Shown here one piece after another: positions 1 to 7,684 of a stretch of 64,000 nt of DNA (its first letter is position 1; every line of letters starts with the position of its first letter). The notes under the pieces were generated by a model. That model did no database searches. It had not been told where the DNA came from and saw only the letters and a list, made by a program, of their open reading frames with translations. The position numbers and the translations under genes were made by a program. Where the stretch lies: NCBI RefSeq assembly GCF_000716435.1, contig NZ_JNWO01000036.1, positions 13,484 through 77,483 of the forward strand, written 5' to 3'. Source of the stretch: Streptomyces xylophagus (GTDB lineage: Bacteria > Actinomycetota > Actinomycetes > Streptomycetales > Streptomycetaceae).

Positions 1-2197
1 CGGCCGCCAGGGCACGCCGACGACGCCCGGTCGGCTGTCCGTCCTCGCCCACCTCGGACTCGGCACCGCCCGCTGCGACACCACCGGCGGGCAGCGCGGG
101 CGGCAACGCCTGCCGCTCGCCGCCGGGCGCGGGCACGCCCTGCGGCGGCACCGTCCCGCCCAGTCCCGTACCGGTGGCCGCGGTCCCGGCGGCATGCTCC
201 GCCGCCGTCATCACCGCGCCCTCGGACACACCCTCCGCGCTCTCGTCGGACCCGTCACCGGCGTCGGCGGCCCGTCCGCGCCGCCGCCCGGTACCGCTGG
301 ACGCACCGTCGCCGGCCGCTTCCAGAGCCGCCGCGGACTCCTCGCCCGCACGCCTTCTGCGCCGCCCGGTGGGCACCGCGGCCTCGCCCGCGGAGTCGTC
401 GGCGCCGGGCACCTCGCTCTCCAGGAACGCGTCCACGGAGGACCGCTTGGCCCGCCGCCGCCCGCTGCTGCCGGAGGCCTGCTCGGGTACGGCGAGTTCG
501 GCGCCGCCGGTCGCGGCCGGAGCCGCCACGGCCCCCGCCCCGCCCCCGATGGGCACCTCCAGGACATACGCGCTGCCGCTCATCCCCGGCACGTCGTGCG
601 TCTGCAGCACACCGCCGTGGGCCCGCACGATCCCGCGCACGATCGGCTCGTGCACCGGGTCTCCCCCGGCGTACGGCCCGCGTACCTCGATCCGTACGAC
701 CTCGCCGCGCTGCGCCGCCGCCACGACGACCGTGTTGTCCATGTAACCGCCCGCGGAAACGGGCGAGTTGCCGGTCGCGTCGACGCCCGCGACATCCGCG
801 ACGAGGTGCGCGAGCGCGGTCGCGAGGAGCCCGGGGTCGACCTCGGCCTCGATGGGCGGCGCGTGCACGGCGAACTGCACGCGTCCCGGCCCGATCAGGT
901 CCACGGCCCCGTCGACACCGGCGGCGACGACCGCGTCCAGCATCACCTTCGTACGCGAGATCTCCTCGGCGCCGGTCTCCAGCCGCTGGTACCCGAGCAC
1001 GTTGTCGATGAGCTGGGTGATGCGCGAGTAGCCGGCCGACAGGTGGTGCAGGACCTGGTTGGCCTCGGGCCACAGCTGGCCGGCGTCGTCCGCGGCCAAC
1101 GCGGCCAGTTCCCGGCGGAGTTCGTCGAGGGGTCCGCGCAGCGAACGCCCGAGCAGCGTGAGCAACTGCTCGTGCCGCGCGGCGAGTTCCTCGTACCGGT
1201 CCTTCTCGCGCTCCCCGAGTGCGGCGTACCGCTCCTCGTTCGCCGCGAGTTCCTCCTCGTGCTGCTCCTGGAGTTCCTCGGTCTCGGTGATGTGCTTCTG
1301 GCGCAGGGCGGTCAGCTCGGAGGCGTGCTCCTCGTCGATCCGCTCCAGCTCGTCCCAGTGCAGCTTGTCGGCGGCTTCCTTCTCCTCGGCGAGCGAGTCG
1401 TAGGGCCGCCGGTCGGTGAAGGTCATCACGGCGCCGACGAGCTGGTCGCCGTCGCGCACGGGTGCGGTGGTGAGGTCGACGGAGACCCGGTCCCCGTTCT
1501 TGGCGAACAGCACCTGCCCGCGCACCCGGTGCTTGCGCCCGGAGCGCAGGGTGTCGGCGAGCGGCGACTCCGCGTACGGGAACGGGGAGCCGTCGGCGCG
1601 CGAGTGCAGGACGAGGGTGTGCAGTTCCTTGCCGCCTAGGTCGCTGGCGCGGTACCCGAGGATCTGGGCGGCGGCCGGATTGACGAGCACGACCCGCCCG
1701 TCCGTGTCCGTCCCTACGACACCTTCGGCCGCCGCGCGCAGGATCATCTCGGTCTGCCGCTGCGAACGGGCCAGCTCGGCCTCGGTGTCCACGGTCCCGG
1801 AGAGGTCGCGCACGACGAGCATCAGCAGCTCGTCGGCGGTGTAGCCGTAGCCGTCGTAGGCCTGCTGGCCGTCTTCGAGGTTGGCGCTGGTGACCTCGAC
1901 GGGGAACTCGGAGCCGTCGGTGCGGCGGGCGATCATCCGGGTCGGCTTGGTCCGGCCGCGTGGGTCCATCGAGTCGGGGCGCCGCATGGAACCCGGGATG
2001 AGCCGCGAGTCGAACTCCGGCAGCAGATCGAGCAGTCCGCGCCCGACGAGCGCGGTGCCGGGCGCCTCGAAGGCCTCCAGCGCGATGGTGTTCGCGTTGA
2101 CGACGGTCCCGTTGGCGTTGACCAGCACCAACGCGTCCGGGAGCGCGTCGAGTATGGCTGCGAGGCGAGCAGCGCCTCGGGATGGCCTGCTGCTCAC
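1..2197 (-). CDS. PAS-domain protein with degenerate histidine-kinase region (C-terminus beyond window)
   Basis: Reads from a GTG start at 2197, with GGGAGG nine bases upstream, and runs off the left edge. From the N-terminus: two PAS domains (about residues 5-250), a long charged coiled coil rich in E, K and R (about 265-345), a stretch where a dimerisation helix and ATPase should lie, then an Ala/Gly/Glu-rich tail. The usual SHELRTPL box reads SLRGPLDEL, so the phosphoacceptor His is absent, and the N and G1 boxes of the ATPase are not recognisable. It is probably a sensor or scaffold rather than an active kinase. The long opposite-strand frames here are high-GC shadows. The family assignment is firm for PAS and inferred for the kinase-like part. 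Confidence 0.8.
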   Translation of the reverse strand, partial: MSSRPSRGAARLAAILDALPDALVLVNANGTVVNANTIALEAFEAPGTALVGRGLLDLLPEFDSRLIPGSMRRPDSMDPRGRTKPTRMIARRTDGSEFPVEVTSANLEDGQQAYDGYGYTADELLMLVVRDLSGTVDTEAELARSQRQTEMILRAAAEGVVGTDTDGRVVLVNPAAAQILGYRASDLGGKELHTLVLHSRADGSPFPYAESPLADTLRSGRKHRVRGQVLFAKNGDRVSVDLTTAPVRDGDQLVGAVMTFTDRRPYDSLAEEKEAADKLHWDELERIDEEHASELTALRQKHITETEELQEQHEEELAANEERYAALGEREKDRYEELAARHEQLLTLLGRSLRGPLDELRRELAALAADDAGQLWPEANQVLHHLSAGYSRITQLIDNVLGYQRLETGAEEISRTKVMLDAVVAAGVDGAVDLIGPGRVQFAVHAPPIEAEVDPGLLATALAHLVADVAGVDATGNSPVSAGGYMDNTVVVAAAQRGEVVRIEVRGPYAGGDPVHEPIVRGIVRAHGGVLQTHDVPGMSGSAYVLEVPIGGGAGAVAAPAATGGAELAVPEQASGSSGRRRAKRSSVDAFLESEVPGADDSAGEAAVPTGRRRRRAGEESAAALEAAGDGASSGTGRRRGRAADAGDGSDESAEGVSEGAVMTAAEHAAGTAATGTGLGGTVPPQGVPAPGGERQALPPALPAGGVAAGGAESEVGEDGQPTGRRRRALAA

Positions 2198-2412
2198 GAG
2201 ACGCTTCCTCCCTGTTACCGCACCTTGCCGACCGCGGAGGCCATCTTGCCAACCGGCCCGCGACGTGTCACGCGACGGAGTCTAAGGGCAGTCCTTGTGC
2301 TCGCGGAGTGAGATGAGAGGGAGGTCGCACGTCGAAGTGACGTAGAACGTGTGACCGACCATCCATCCCCGCCGTCTTCCGTGGTGACGGCTTCCGCGGT
2401 TGCGGCCGAGCT

Positions 2413-2450
2413 TCAGTGGTCACGGCCGAGGCTCAGTGGTCACGGCCGAG
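2413..2450. repeat. 20-bp direct duplication at the inhibitor gene end
   Basis: An 18-base unit (TCAGTGGTCACGGCCGAG) occurs at 2413-2430 and again at 2433-2450. The second copy holds the last codons and stop of the inhibitor gene, and the first repeats them just beyond the stop. Confidence 0.7.
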
Positions 2451-2909
2451 ATCGGGCAGCAGCGGGACCATCCGGTTCCAGCGGGAGATCTCGCAGCCGT
2501 TGCCGCGGTCGTACGTCGCGTCGACGGGGCGTCCGGCCCAGGTGCCGGTGACATGGGCGGTGGCGGGGCCGCCGTAGATCATCGTGCACATGCTGTCCGG
2601 GGGCACCGGTGCGAAGGGGTCCCTTCCCCACTGGGTATTGCGGCCGACGGCCTCGCAGGCGCCGCTCACGTCCGGGTGGGTGCCGCCGCCGGGGTGGCAG
2701 TACAGCTCGTGCGTGCCGTCGGCCGCGCCGCCCGCGTGCCGGACGGTGACGGTGAGGTGGTCACCGCCGGACCCGTCCTCGTCATGGACGGGCGGTGGCG
2801 CGAGGGTGTGGGGAGTCGTGGGGGCGGTCTGCGCATGGGCGGTGGCGGGCACGGCGGCCAGCGAGCCTACGGCGGCAGCGATCACGAGGAGACGGTTGAC
2901 CTGCAACAT
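2433..2909 (-). CDS. subtilisin inhibitor-like (SSI family) secreted protein
   Basis: A 158-residue precursor with a signal peptide ending near AHA (residue ~26). The SSI fold is recognised by the pattern ELYCHPGGGTHP...ACEA, the reactive-loop motif MCTMIYGG, the strand HVTGTWAGRP and the fourth cysteine in GNGCE. The four Cys match the two disulfides of Streptomyces subtilisin inhibitor. By alignment with SSI (MCPMVY) the P1 residue would be the Met of CTM-IY, which predicts inhibition of subtilisin-like proteases outside the cell. It stands alone. The two tRNA genes beyond its start face away. Confidence 0.88.
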   Translation of the reverse strand: MLQVNRLLVIAAAVGSLAAVPATAHAQTAPTTPHTLAPPPVHDEDGSGGDHLTVTVRHAGGAADGTHELYCHPGGGTHPDVSGACEAVGRNTQWGRDPFAPVPPDSMCTMIYGGPATAHVTGTWAGRPVDATYDRGNGCEISRWNRMVPLLPDLGRDH

Positions 2910-3077
2910 GACCTGACTAACGCCCGCCGCCCCCGGACGTTGCGGACACGGCGGCCGGCGGCAACGGCTTTGCCCTGCGGCCCGCCTGCCTAGTACCGTG
3001 GGGGGCGATTGGTGACAGCGCGCTCATCTGTGTCATCATCTGCACGCACCTTCCGCGCTCGCGCGGGTGGTTGTGCT

Positions 3078-3168
3078 GGAGGCGTCGCCTAGTCCGGTCT
3101 ATGGCGCCGCACTGCTAATGCGGTTTGGGACGCAAATCCCATCGAGGGTTCAAATCCCTCCGCCTCCG
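3078..3168 (+). tRNA. tRNA-Ser (GCU)
   Basis: A 91-nt class II tRNA with a long variable arm. The GGAGGCG acceptor pairs with CGCCTCC, the anticodon loop carries GCT, and the T-arm has GGTTCAAATCC. The CCA tail is not encoded. Confidence 0.93.
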
Positions 3169-3176
3169 CACCTCAC

Positions 3177-3209
3177 CCGAAGCCCTGGTCCACGCGACCG
3201 GGGCTTCGG
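3177..3209 (+). terminator. stem-loop after tRNA-Ser
   Basis: CCGAAGCCC pairs with GGGCTTCGG, and the inner GGTC/GACC extends the stem. It starts nine bases after the tRNA. No T-run follows, as is usual in Streptomyces. Confidence 0.7.
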
Positions 3210-3362
3210 TCGTTCCCCATGTCATTTCTGGCTGTTTCCGCAGCTCACAAGGGGTATGGCTAACGGATTTCACATGGCGGCGGCAGTCATGTAATGTTCT
3301 TCCTGTCGCCGCGAGCGGGCCGGAAGGGCCGGGAACGGAGAAGGAAAACAAGAGAAAATCAA

Positions 3363-3435
3363 GCACTCGTAGCTTAACGGATAGAGCATCTGACTACGGA
3401 TCAGAAGGTTGCAGGTTCGAATCCTGCCGAGTGCA
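3363..3435 (+). tRNA. tRNA-Arg (ACG)
   Basis: A 73-nt tRNA. GCACTCG pairs with CGAGTGC, the anticodon arm TCTGA/TCAGA holds CTACGGA (anticodon ACG), and the T-loop is GGTTCGAATCC. A34 is the substrate of TadA, whose gene is in this window at 27465-27896. Confidence 0.95.
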
Positions 3436-3447
3436 CATCGTCGAGGG

Positions 3448-3467
3448 GCCCCGGAGTGATCCGGGGC
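3448..3467 (+). terminator. stem-loop after tRNA-Arg
   Basis: An 8-bp perfect stem, GCCCCGGA/TCCGGGGC, with a GTGA loop, followed by TTCTCGCGTTT. Confidence 0.75.
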
Positions 3468-3580
3468 TTCTCGCGTTTGCGCAGGACAGGCCCGGTCGAC
3501 GGGGTCGTCCACCAGGTTGTGATGAACAAGCGATGCGGACGGCCTCAGCGAGTGGCGTGTCTAGGCCCATACTGGAGTCA

Positions 3581-3802
3581 ATGACAAAGCCAGCTGCACC
3601 GAAGCGCTATCTGCCCACCAGTCCCTTCAAGGCACCGGCCGCGGCGGCCCCGAAGCAGTTCGCCGTCGGCGACCAGGTGACACACGACATGTACGGCCTC
3701 GGCCGGGTCATCGGCATCGAGGACGGAATCGCGGTGCTCGTCGACTTCGGGTCGGCTCAGGAGCGCATCCTGAGTCCGTACTCCAAGATGAGCAAGCTGT
3801 AG
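3581..3802 (+). CDS. small CarD/TRCF-like domain protein
   Basis: A 73-residue protein. After a Pro/Ala-rich N-terminus (about 25 residues) comes a compact beta-rich domain with the pattern VGDQVTHDMYGLGRVIGIEDG, which resembles the N-terminal SH3-like fold of CarD/CdnL and TRCF that binds the RNA polymerase beta subunit. It is far shorter than CarD and lacks the DNA-binding helical half. The ATG at 3581 was chosen because the reading frame upstream runs into tRNA sequence. The small open frame after it is in the same frame beyond the TAG at 3800. Its function is unknown; a transcription role is inference. Confidence 0.75.
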   Translation: MTKPAAPKRYLPTSPFKAPAAAAPKQFAVGDQVTHDMYGLGRVIGIEDGIAVLVDFGSAQERILSPYSKMSKL

Positions 3803-3865
3803 GACCGCCGTGCCCGGTCACGGCACACCAGGTCCCAGCGGCCTGTAACGAACGGGAGACCTCTC

Positions 3866-4045
3866 ATCGAACTGACCTCGTTGTTCTCCGCCCCGGAAGG
3901 GGCGTCCCGCAAAGCCAACGCGGGATCGCCCCCTCCGGCGACGAACCCCTTCCAGGCCCCGGACTTCGGGGAGGACGAGACCCTGCCGTTCGACGACGGG
4001 CAGGCACCCTCGGACATGGACGAGGCCTTCCGCAGGGCGGGCTAG
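3866..4045 (+). CDS. possible small protein with a non-canonical start
   Basis: The frame after the TAG at 3800 stays open to the TAG at 4043 and reads ELTSLFSAPEGASRKANAG, a Pro-rich middle, then an acidic tail DETLPFDDGQAPSDMDEAFR. It has no ATG or GTG. GGGAG at 3854-3858 sits seven bases before ATC (3866), with CTG at 3872 and TTG at 3881 as other options. The ribosome-binding site and biased codons suggest real coding. It could use a rare start, or the ATG may have mutated to ATC. No family is recognised. Confidence 0.4.
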   Translation: MELTSLFSAPEGASRKANAGSPPPATNPFQAPDFGEDETLPFDDGQAPSDMDEAFRRAG

Positions 4046-4119
4046 TCGGGGCGGACCGGGCTTCCACGGGCCCTGTCCGGTGAAGCCCGTCAACCACGCG
4101 CCAGTTCCCCGGCGGTCTT

Positions 4120-4540
4120 TCAGTGCTCCTTCGTCGGCCGTCCGACGGCCCGGAACACGGCCACGGGGTCCAAGTAGTCACGCCAGTGCGCCACTTTGCG
4201 GTCCTTGACGGTGATCACGGAGACGAAGTGGTTGTCGTAGGCCCGCGCGGTGCGGACAGCCCGTCCGTGCACCGCGTCTTGAGTACGACCACTGACGTCC
4301 CGGGGTCCCGGTGGACGGCCAGTTCGTCCGCGCTGTGCAGGATCATGACGTCGCCGTAGCCGCGGTACAGATCGGCCGCCGCCCCGCGTCCCCGCACCCG
4401 GCTCGGGTAGCCGGGCACGGAGATCACGTACTCGACGACCACGCCGTCGACGAGACGAGGCCCGCGAGCCCCTCCTGGACGATCCGGAAGAACGGGTCCA
4501 GTGCGGTGAGGTCGAGGGACAGGTCGACGGTTATCGTCAC
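4120..4540 (-). pseudogene. frameshifted SnoaL/NTF2-like protein remnant
   Basis: From a GTG at 4540 the frame reads TVDLSLDLTALDPFFRIVQ, typical of an NTF2-like fold start. The homologous sequence then jumps frame near 4455 (to VVVEYVISVPGYPSRVRG) and again near 4265 (to AYDNHFVSVITVKDRKVAHW, ending at TGA 4120). Together the pieces match a SnoaL-like nuclear-transport-factor-2 family protein, with a short loss at the first break and at least two frameshifts. It is read as decayed, although sequencing error cannot be excluded. Confidence 0.7.
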
Positions 4541-5057
4541 CCCGCCACCGGTGCGGCCCAGGCGTGTGCGGTTGCGCCGGGCGAAGTTGTGGAAGCCGGC
4601 TGGCGATCGGCCGGTGACCTTCTCGATGTCGTCGTTCGGCGTGGAGCCGTCGCCGGAGCTGACGCTGCCGGTCAGCCGGCGGAGCAGCACCGCGTAGTCG
4701 GCAAGGACGAGCCCGGCCCCGACCGCGCCGCCGATCCACACCTCGGGGTCGATGCCGTGGTGCCGGACGGGCCGGCCGGTCACGGCGGCGATGGTGTCGG
4801 CGACCTCGCCGACGGTTAGCGCCCGCGGTCCGGTGGGCTCGGAGCGCGCACCGGCGTGCGCCTCGGGAGCGAGCAGTGTCTCGACCGCCCCGGCGGCGAT
4901 GTCGGCCGCGTCGACGAAGGCTTTCGCGCCGGTGCCGGTCGTCCCAGTCGAGCAGCACGTCGGCGCCGTGGCGCGCGGCGGTGCGGGCGACCGCTCCCTG
5001 CTCGGCGGGCTTCAATGGGAGGCCCACCCCGCGAACGACCCTCACCCGCACGCTCAT
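4541..5057 (-). pseudogene. NmrA-like NAD(P)-binding protein remnant
   Basis: The frame around 4780-4541 encodes the C-terminal half of an NmrA-family protein (AKAFVDAADIAAGAVETLL, later DIEKVTGRSPAGFHNFARRN). The Rossmann N-terminus with its GATG.VG motif is missing. The first 110 bases after the ATG at 5057 are in a different frame and read an unrelated peptide. No stop separates this frame from the SnoaL remnant. An intact NmrA gene at 43838-44659 shows what is missing. Confidence 0.65.
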
Positions 5058-5084
5058 TGCCCCCTCGGGGAGTCCATCTCAGCC

Positions 5085-6041
5085 ATGGCCACCCACCGCC
5101 AGCAGCACACCGCCGACTGGATCCGGTACTTCGCCGACCGCGGTCACGGGGACGTACGGCCGCTCGCCGCCGGTGTCGAGGGTGCCGTGTACCTCCTCGG
5201 CGGCGGGAGGATCGCCAAGGTGTGGAGCGGGCGGCGGCCGGTCGGGCTGGGGCTCATGCGGCAGGTCTACGACGACATCGCCCGGCACGCGGCATCGTTG
5301 CCCTTCGCCACCCCGGAGATCCTCGCCGTCGAGGAGCACGAGGGCGTTCCGGTCACCTATGAACGGGAGTTGAGCGGTACGCCGTTGCGGGCCGACTCGG
5401 CGGTCGTGGCGCCGGGGCGGGAGCTGCCCGCGCGGGAGACCGACGCCCTGCTGACGGTGCTGCGCGCCCTGGCCGCCGTACCCGGCACCGAGGCCATGCG
5501 GCGCCTCGCTGTGCAGGGCGACGACCGTCCCCTCTGGGAGGGGCACACCCGCTTCCCCGACGCGCTCGCCGCCCTCGTCCTGCGTGCCGTCCGCCGTCAC
5601 GGGGACCAACTCGCCGCCCAGGTACCCGACTTCGAGACCATCGTGCGGCGGACGACGGAATCCCTGCGGGCGCTTCCGGACGACGGCCGGGTCAGCGTCG
5701 TGCACGGTGATCTCGTACCGCCCAACATCCACGTCGACGACACGGGCGCCCCTACGGCCGTACTCGACTTCGGGTTCTTCACCACCGCGGGCGACCCGGC
5801 GTTCGAGGCCGCAGTGACCGCCGCCGTGTGGGACATGTACGGGCCGTACGCCGAGCGGCACACCGTCACCCTCACGCGCCTGTTCGCCGAGGAGCTCGGC
5901 CACTCACCGGACACGCTCGCCCTCTATCAGCGCGCCTATGCGCTGGCGACGTACGACCTGTTCTCCGCGGACGGCGGTGACGGTCATTTCCGTTGGTGCG
6001 CAGGGCTGTTGAGGCGTGGGGCGGTCACGCCGCCGCGCTGA
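5085..6041 (+). CDS. aminoglycoside phosphotransferase-family protein
   Basis: A 318-residue protein with the choline/aminoglycoside kinase fold. The N-lobe has GVEGAVYLLGGGRIAKVW (about residues 27-45). The catalytic loop is VVHGDLVPPNIHVDD (about 205-220) and the metal-binding DFG is in AVLDFGFFTT. Such enzymes phosphorylate small hydroxylated molecules, and the substrate cannot be told here. The ATG at 5085 begins the conserved region. Its 3' end overlaps the convergent GtrA gene by 17 bases. Confidence 0.8.
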   Translation: MATHRQQHTADWIRYFADRGHGDVRPLAAGVEGAVYLLGGGRIAKVWSGRRPVGLGLMRQVYDDIARHAASLPFATPEILAVEEHEGVPVTYERELSGTPLRADSAVVAPGRELPARETDALLTVLRALAAVPGTEAMRRLAVQGDDRPLWEGHTRFPDALAALVLRAVRRHGDQLAAQVPDFETIVRRTTESLRALPDDGRVSVVHGDLVPPNIHVDDTGAPTAVLDFGFFTTAGDPAFEAAVTAAVWDMYGPYAERHTVTLTRLFAEELGHSPDTLALYQRAYALATYDLFSADGGDGHFRWCAGLLRRGAVTPPR

Positions 6042-6495
6042 ACGCGGGCGCTGCCACCGTCGGCCGTACCGCGATCGCGACCGGCGTCGGAGCGCTGCGG
6101 TCGGCGAAGACGAACAGGCGGAGGACCAGGAAGCGGCCGATGCCGGCGAGGCCCGAGGCGCCGAGGTAGACGATCTGCTCGGTCACCATGCCGGGTGAGG
6201 GCTGGACGGCGTGGAGGACGAGGATCGCGGCGGAGGTCGCCACGTAGGCCGCCGTGGCCGAACCCGCCGACTGCCAGTGCTCGCGCAGGCCGGGGCGGCG
6301 GCCGGTGCCGAAGGTGAACAGGGCGTGCAGCTCTGTGCAGAGGATCGTCGAGGCGACCGTGATCAGCGCGTTCGCCGCCGCCCAGGGCATCAGTGCGGCG
6401 AGCAGCGGTACCGCGAAGCTGGACAGGACCCCGACACCGCCGCCGCACACCACGAACCTGACGAAGGACGCGAACGGGCCGGGGCCGGGCTTCAT
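6025..6495 (-). CDS. GtrA-like membrane protein
   Basis: A 156-residue protein with four predicted membrane helices and the GtrA pattern FVRFVVCGGGVGVLSS near the N-terminus and GIGRFLVLRLFVFADR near the end. GtrA proteins are thought to help flip polyprenyl-phosphate-linked sugars. The ATG at 6495 is preceded by GGAGGGACATCCC, a strong ribosome-binding site, so the longer upstream frame was not used. It stands alone, convergent with the phosphotransferase gene. Confidence 0.8.
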   Translation of the reverse strand: MKPGPGPFASFVRFVVCGGGVGVLSSFAVPLLAALMPWAAANALITVASTILCTELHALFTFGTGRRPGLREHWQSAGSATAAYVATSAAILVLHAVQPSPGMVTEQIVYLGASGLAGIGRFLVLRLFVFADRSAPTPVAIAVRPTVAAPAFSAAA

Positions 6496-6693
6496 GGGAT
6501 GTCCCTCCGTACGGCGGCTGTTGGGCCTGCGCCGATCCTTCGCCGACCCTCTTGACCGGCTGAGGTCAACGATGCCGTCGTACGGTTCCGGGCACGATGA
6601 AGCGGCCTCCCGAACCGGTGGTGGAGTGGGCTCTACCAACGGGGTCGGGTAAACCCCCCGGGTGCGCCTCGGATTACCCGGGTGCTCCTCGGG

Positions 6694-7179
6694 TCAGCTG
6701 TCTCTGTCCCGCGCCCGGAGTTCCTCCATGTAGTCGTGCGCCAGCGCCGACGTCCGCGTGAACCAGTCGGCCAGTACGGCGATCTCGGCGGGGGAGTAGT
6801 CGGCGAACTGGGCGTTGAGGCGGTCGTAGTAGGGGCCGTAGAGGGCGAGGACTCTGGTCACCGCGTCCGGTACCGAGGCCACGCGGACGCGGCGGCGGTC
6901 GGTGGGGTCGGGGACGCGGGTGATGAAACCGGCGCGTTCGAGGCGGTTGAGGATGCCGGTCACCGCGCCCGTCGTGACGTGGGCGTGTTCGGCCAGGTCG
7001 CCCGCGGTGAGGAGGTTCTCCCCCGCCTTAAGGACGCAGGCGAAACAGAGGAGATCCGTGACGTTCAGGCCCAGCCGCTCGGCCATTTCCTGCTGGCCGA
7101 GCTGGGCGGTGGCGATGAGGGAGTCCATCGCGTCCAGCGCCTGGGCCGGGGTGGCGGTGGGGCGAGGCTTGGCTTGCAT
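6694..7179 (-). CDS. MarR-family transcriptional regulator
   Basis: A 161-residue winged-helix regulator. The recognition helix lies in TTGAVTGILNRLERAGFITR (about residues 70-90) and the wing in PDPTDRRRVRVAS, both classical for MarR. N- and C-terminal helices for dimerisation flank it. It is divergent from the small membrane-protein gene starting at 7268, and the roughly 90 bases between them probably hold its operator. Confidence 0.88.
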   Translation of the reverse strand: MQAKPRPTATPAQALDAMDSLIATAQLGQQEMAERLGLNVTDLLCFACVLKAGENLLTAGDLAEHAHVTTGAVTGILNRLERAGFITRVPDPTDRRRVRVASVPDAVTRVLALYGPYYDRLNAQFADYSPAEIAVLADWFTRTSALAHDYMEELRARDRDS

Positions 7180-7199
7180 TGTTATTGCCTTAGCTAGTG

Positions 7200-7214
7200 A
7201 GAGTTTTCTACTCT
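7200..7214. promoter_or_regulatory. possible MarR operator
   Basis: A 15-bp inverted repeat, AGAGT-N5-ACTCT, in the AT-rich divergent intergenic region between the MarR gene and the gene at 7268. Position and symmetry fit autoregulation, but it is a single short site. Confidence 0.35.
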
Positions 7215-7267
7215 AAACTTCTTAGGGCGTGAGGTATCTGTCATGGCTTCGAGGAGGCGGCTGGCAT

Positions 7268-7648
7268 ATGAGCGCACACCAGTATGACGAGGGGCATACG
7301 GTCGCCGGTTGGACCGGATTCGGCATCGCGACCGTCGGGTCGACCGTCGCGGGGGCGGGACTGTGCGTGGTCTCCGCCCCGCTGATCGGTGGCGGGCTGG
7401 GGATCGTCGCGGTGAGTGTTCTGGTCACCTGGGCGCTGCATCTCAACGGGTGGGGCAAGCCGCCCGGGCGGCGGGACCGGGCGCAGTGGGGGATGCGGGT
7501 GCGGGATCCGCTGGCGCGCGCGGGGCATCCCGGGTGTGTCGGGTGCCGGCTGGCCGGGCGGGGGCGGGGACGGGTGGCAGAGGCCGAGGAGTACCCGGTC
7601 GTGCCGGTGCCTCGCGAGTCCGCCCCGGTCGGTGAAACCGCGGGCTGA
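7268..7648 (+). CDS. small membrane protein, HGxxPAAT-like
   Basis: A 126-residue protein. The start HQYDEGHTVAGWTGFGIATVG resembles the actinobacterial HGxxPAAT membrane proteins, followed by a second helix (GGGLGIVAVSVLVTWALHL). A basic cytoplasmic tail carries a CVGC pair. GGAGG upstream of the ATG at 7268 supports the start. The function is unknown. Its divergence from the MarR gene suggests that regulator may control it. Confidence 0.65.
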   Translation: MSAHQYDEGHTVAGWTGFGIATVGSTVAGAGLCVVSAPLIGGGLGIVAVSVLVTWALHLNGWGKPPGRRDRAQWGMRVRDPLARAGHPGCVGCRLAGRGRGRVAEAEEYPVVPVPRESAPVGETAG

Positions 7649-7653
7649 GGCGG

Positions 7654-7676
7654 TTGTCAGTGCCGCCGTCTAATCT
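7654..7676 (+). promoter_or_regulatory. PafBC/RecA-NDp-type DNA-damage promoter
   Basis: TTGTCAGTG-N8-TAATCT matches the RecA-NDp consensus TTGTCRGTG-N8-TANNNT exactly. It lies eight bases before the ATG at 7685, predicting a leaderless transcript. Confidence 0.8.
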
Positions 7677-7684
7677 CGTGAGCG

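Noticed and set aside
194..1639. Long plus-strand open frames across the first 2 kb
   Set aside because: They are rich in Arg/Gly/Ala in odd patterns and lie over the PAS protein, whose frame gives clear domains.
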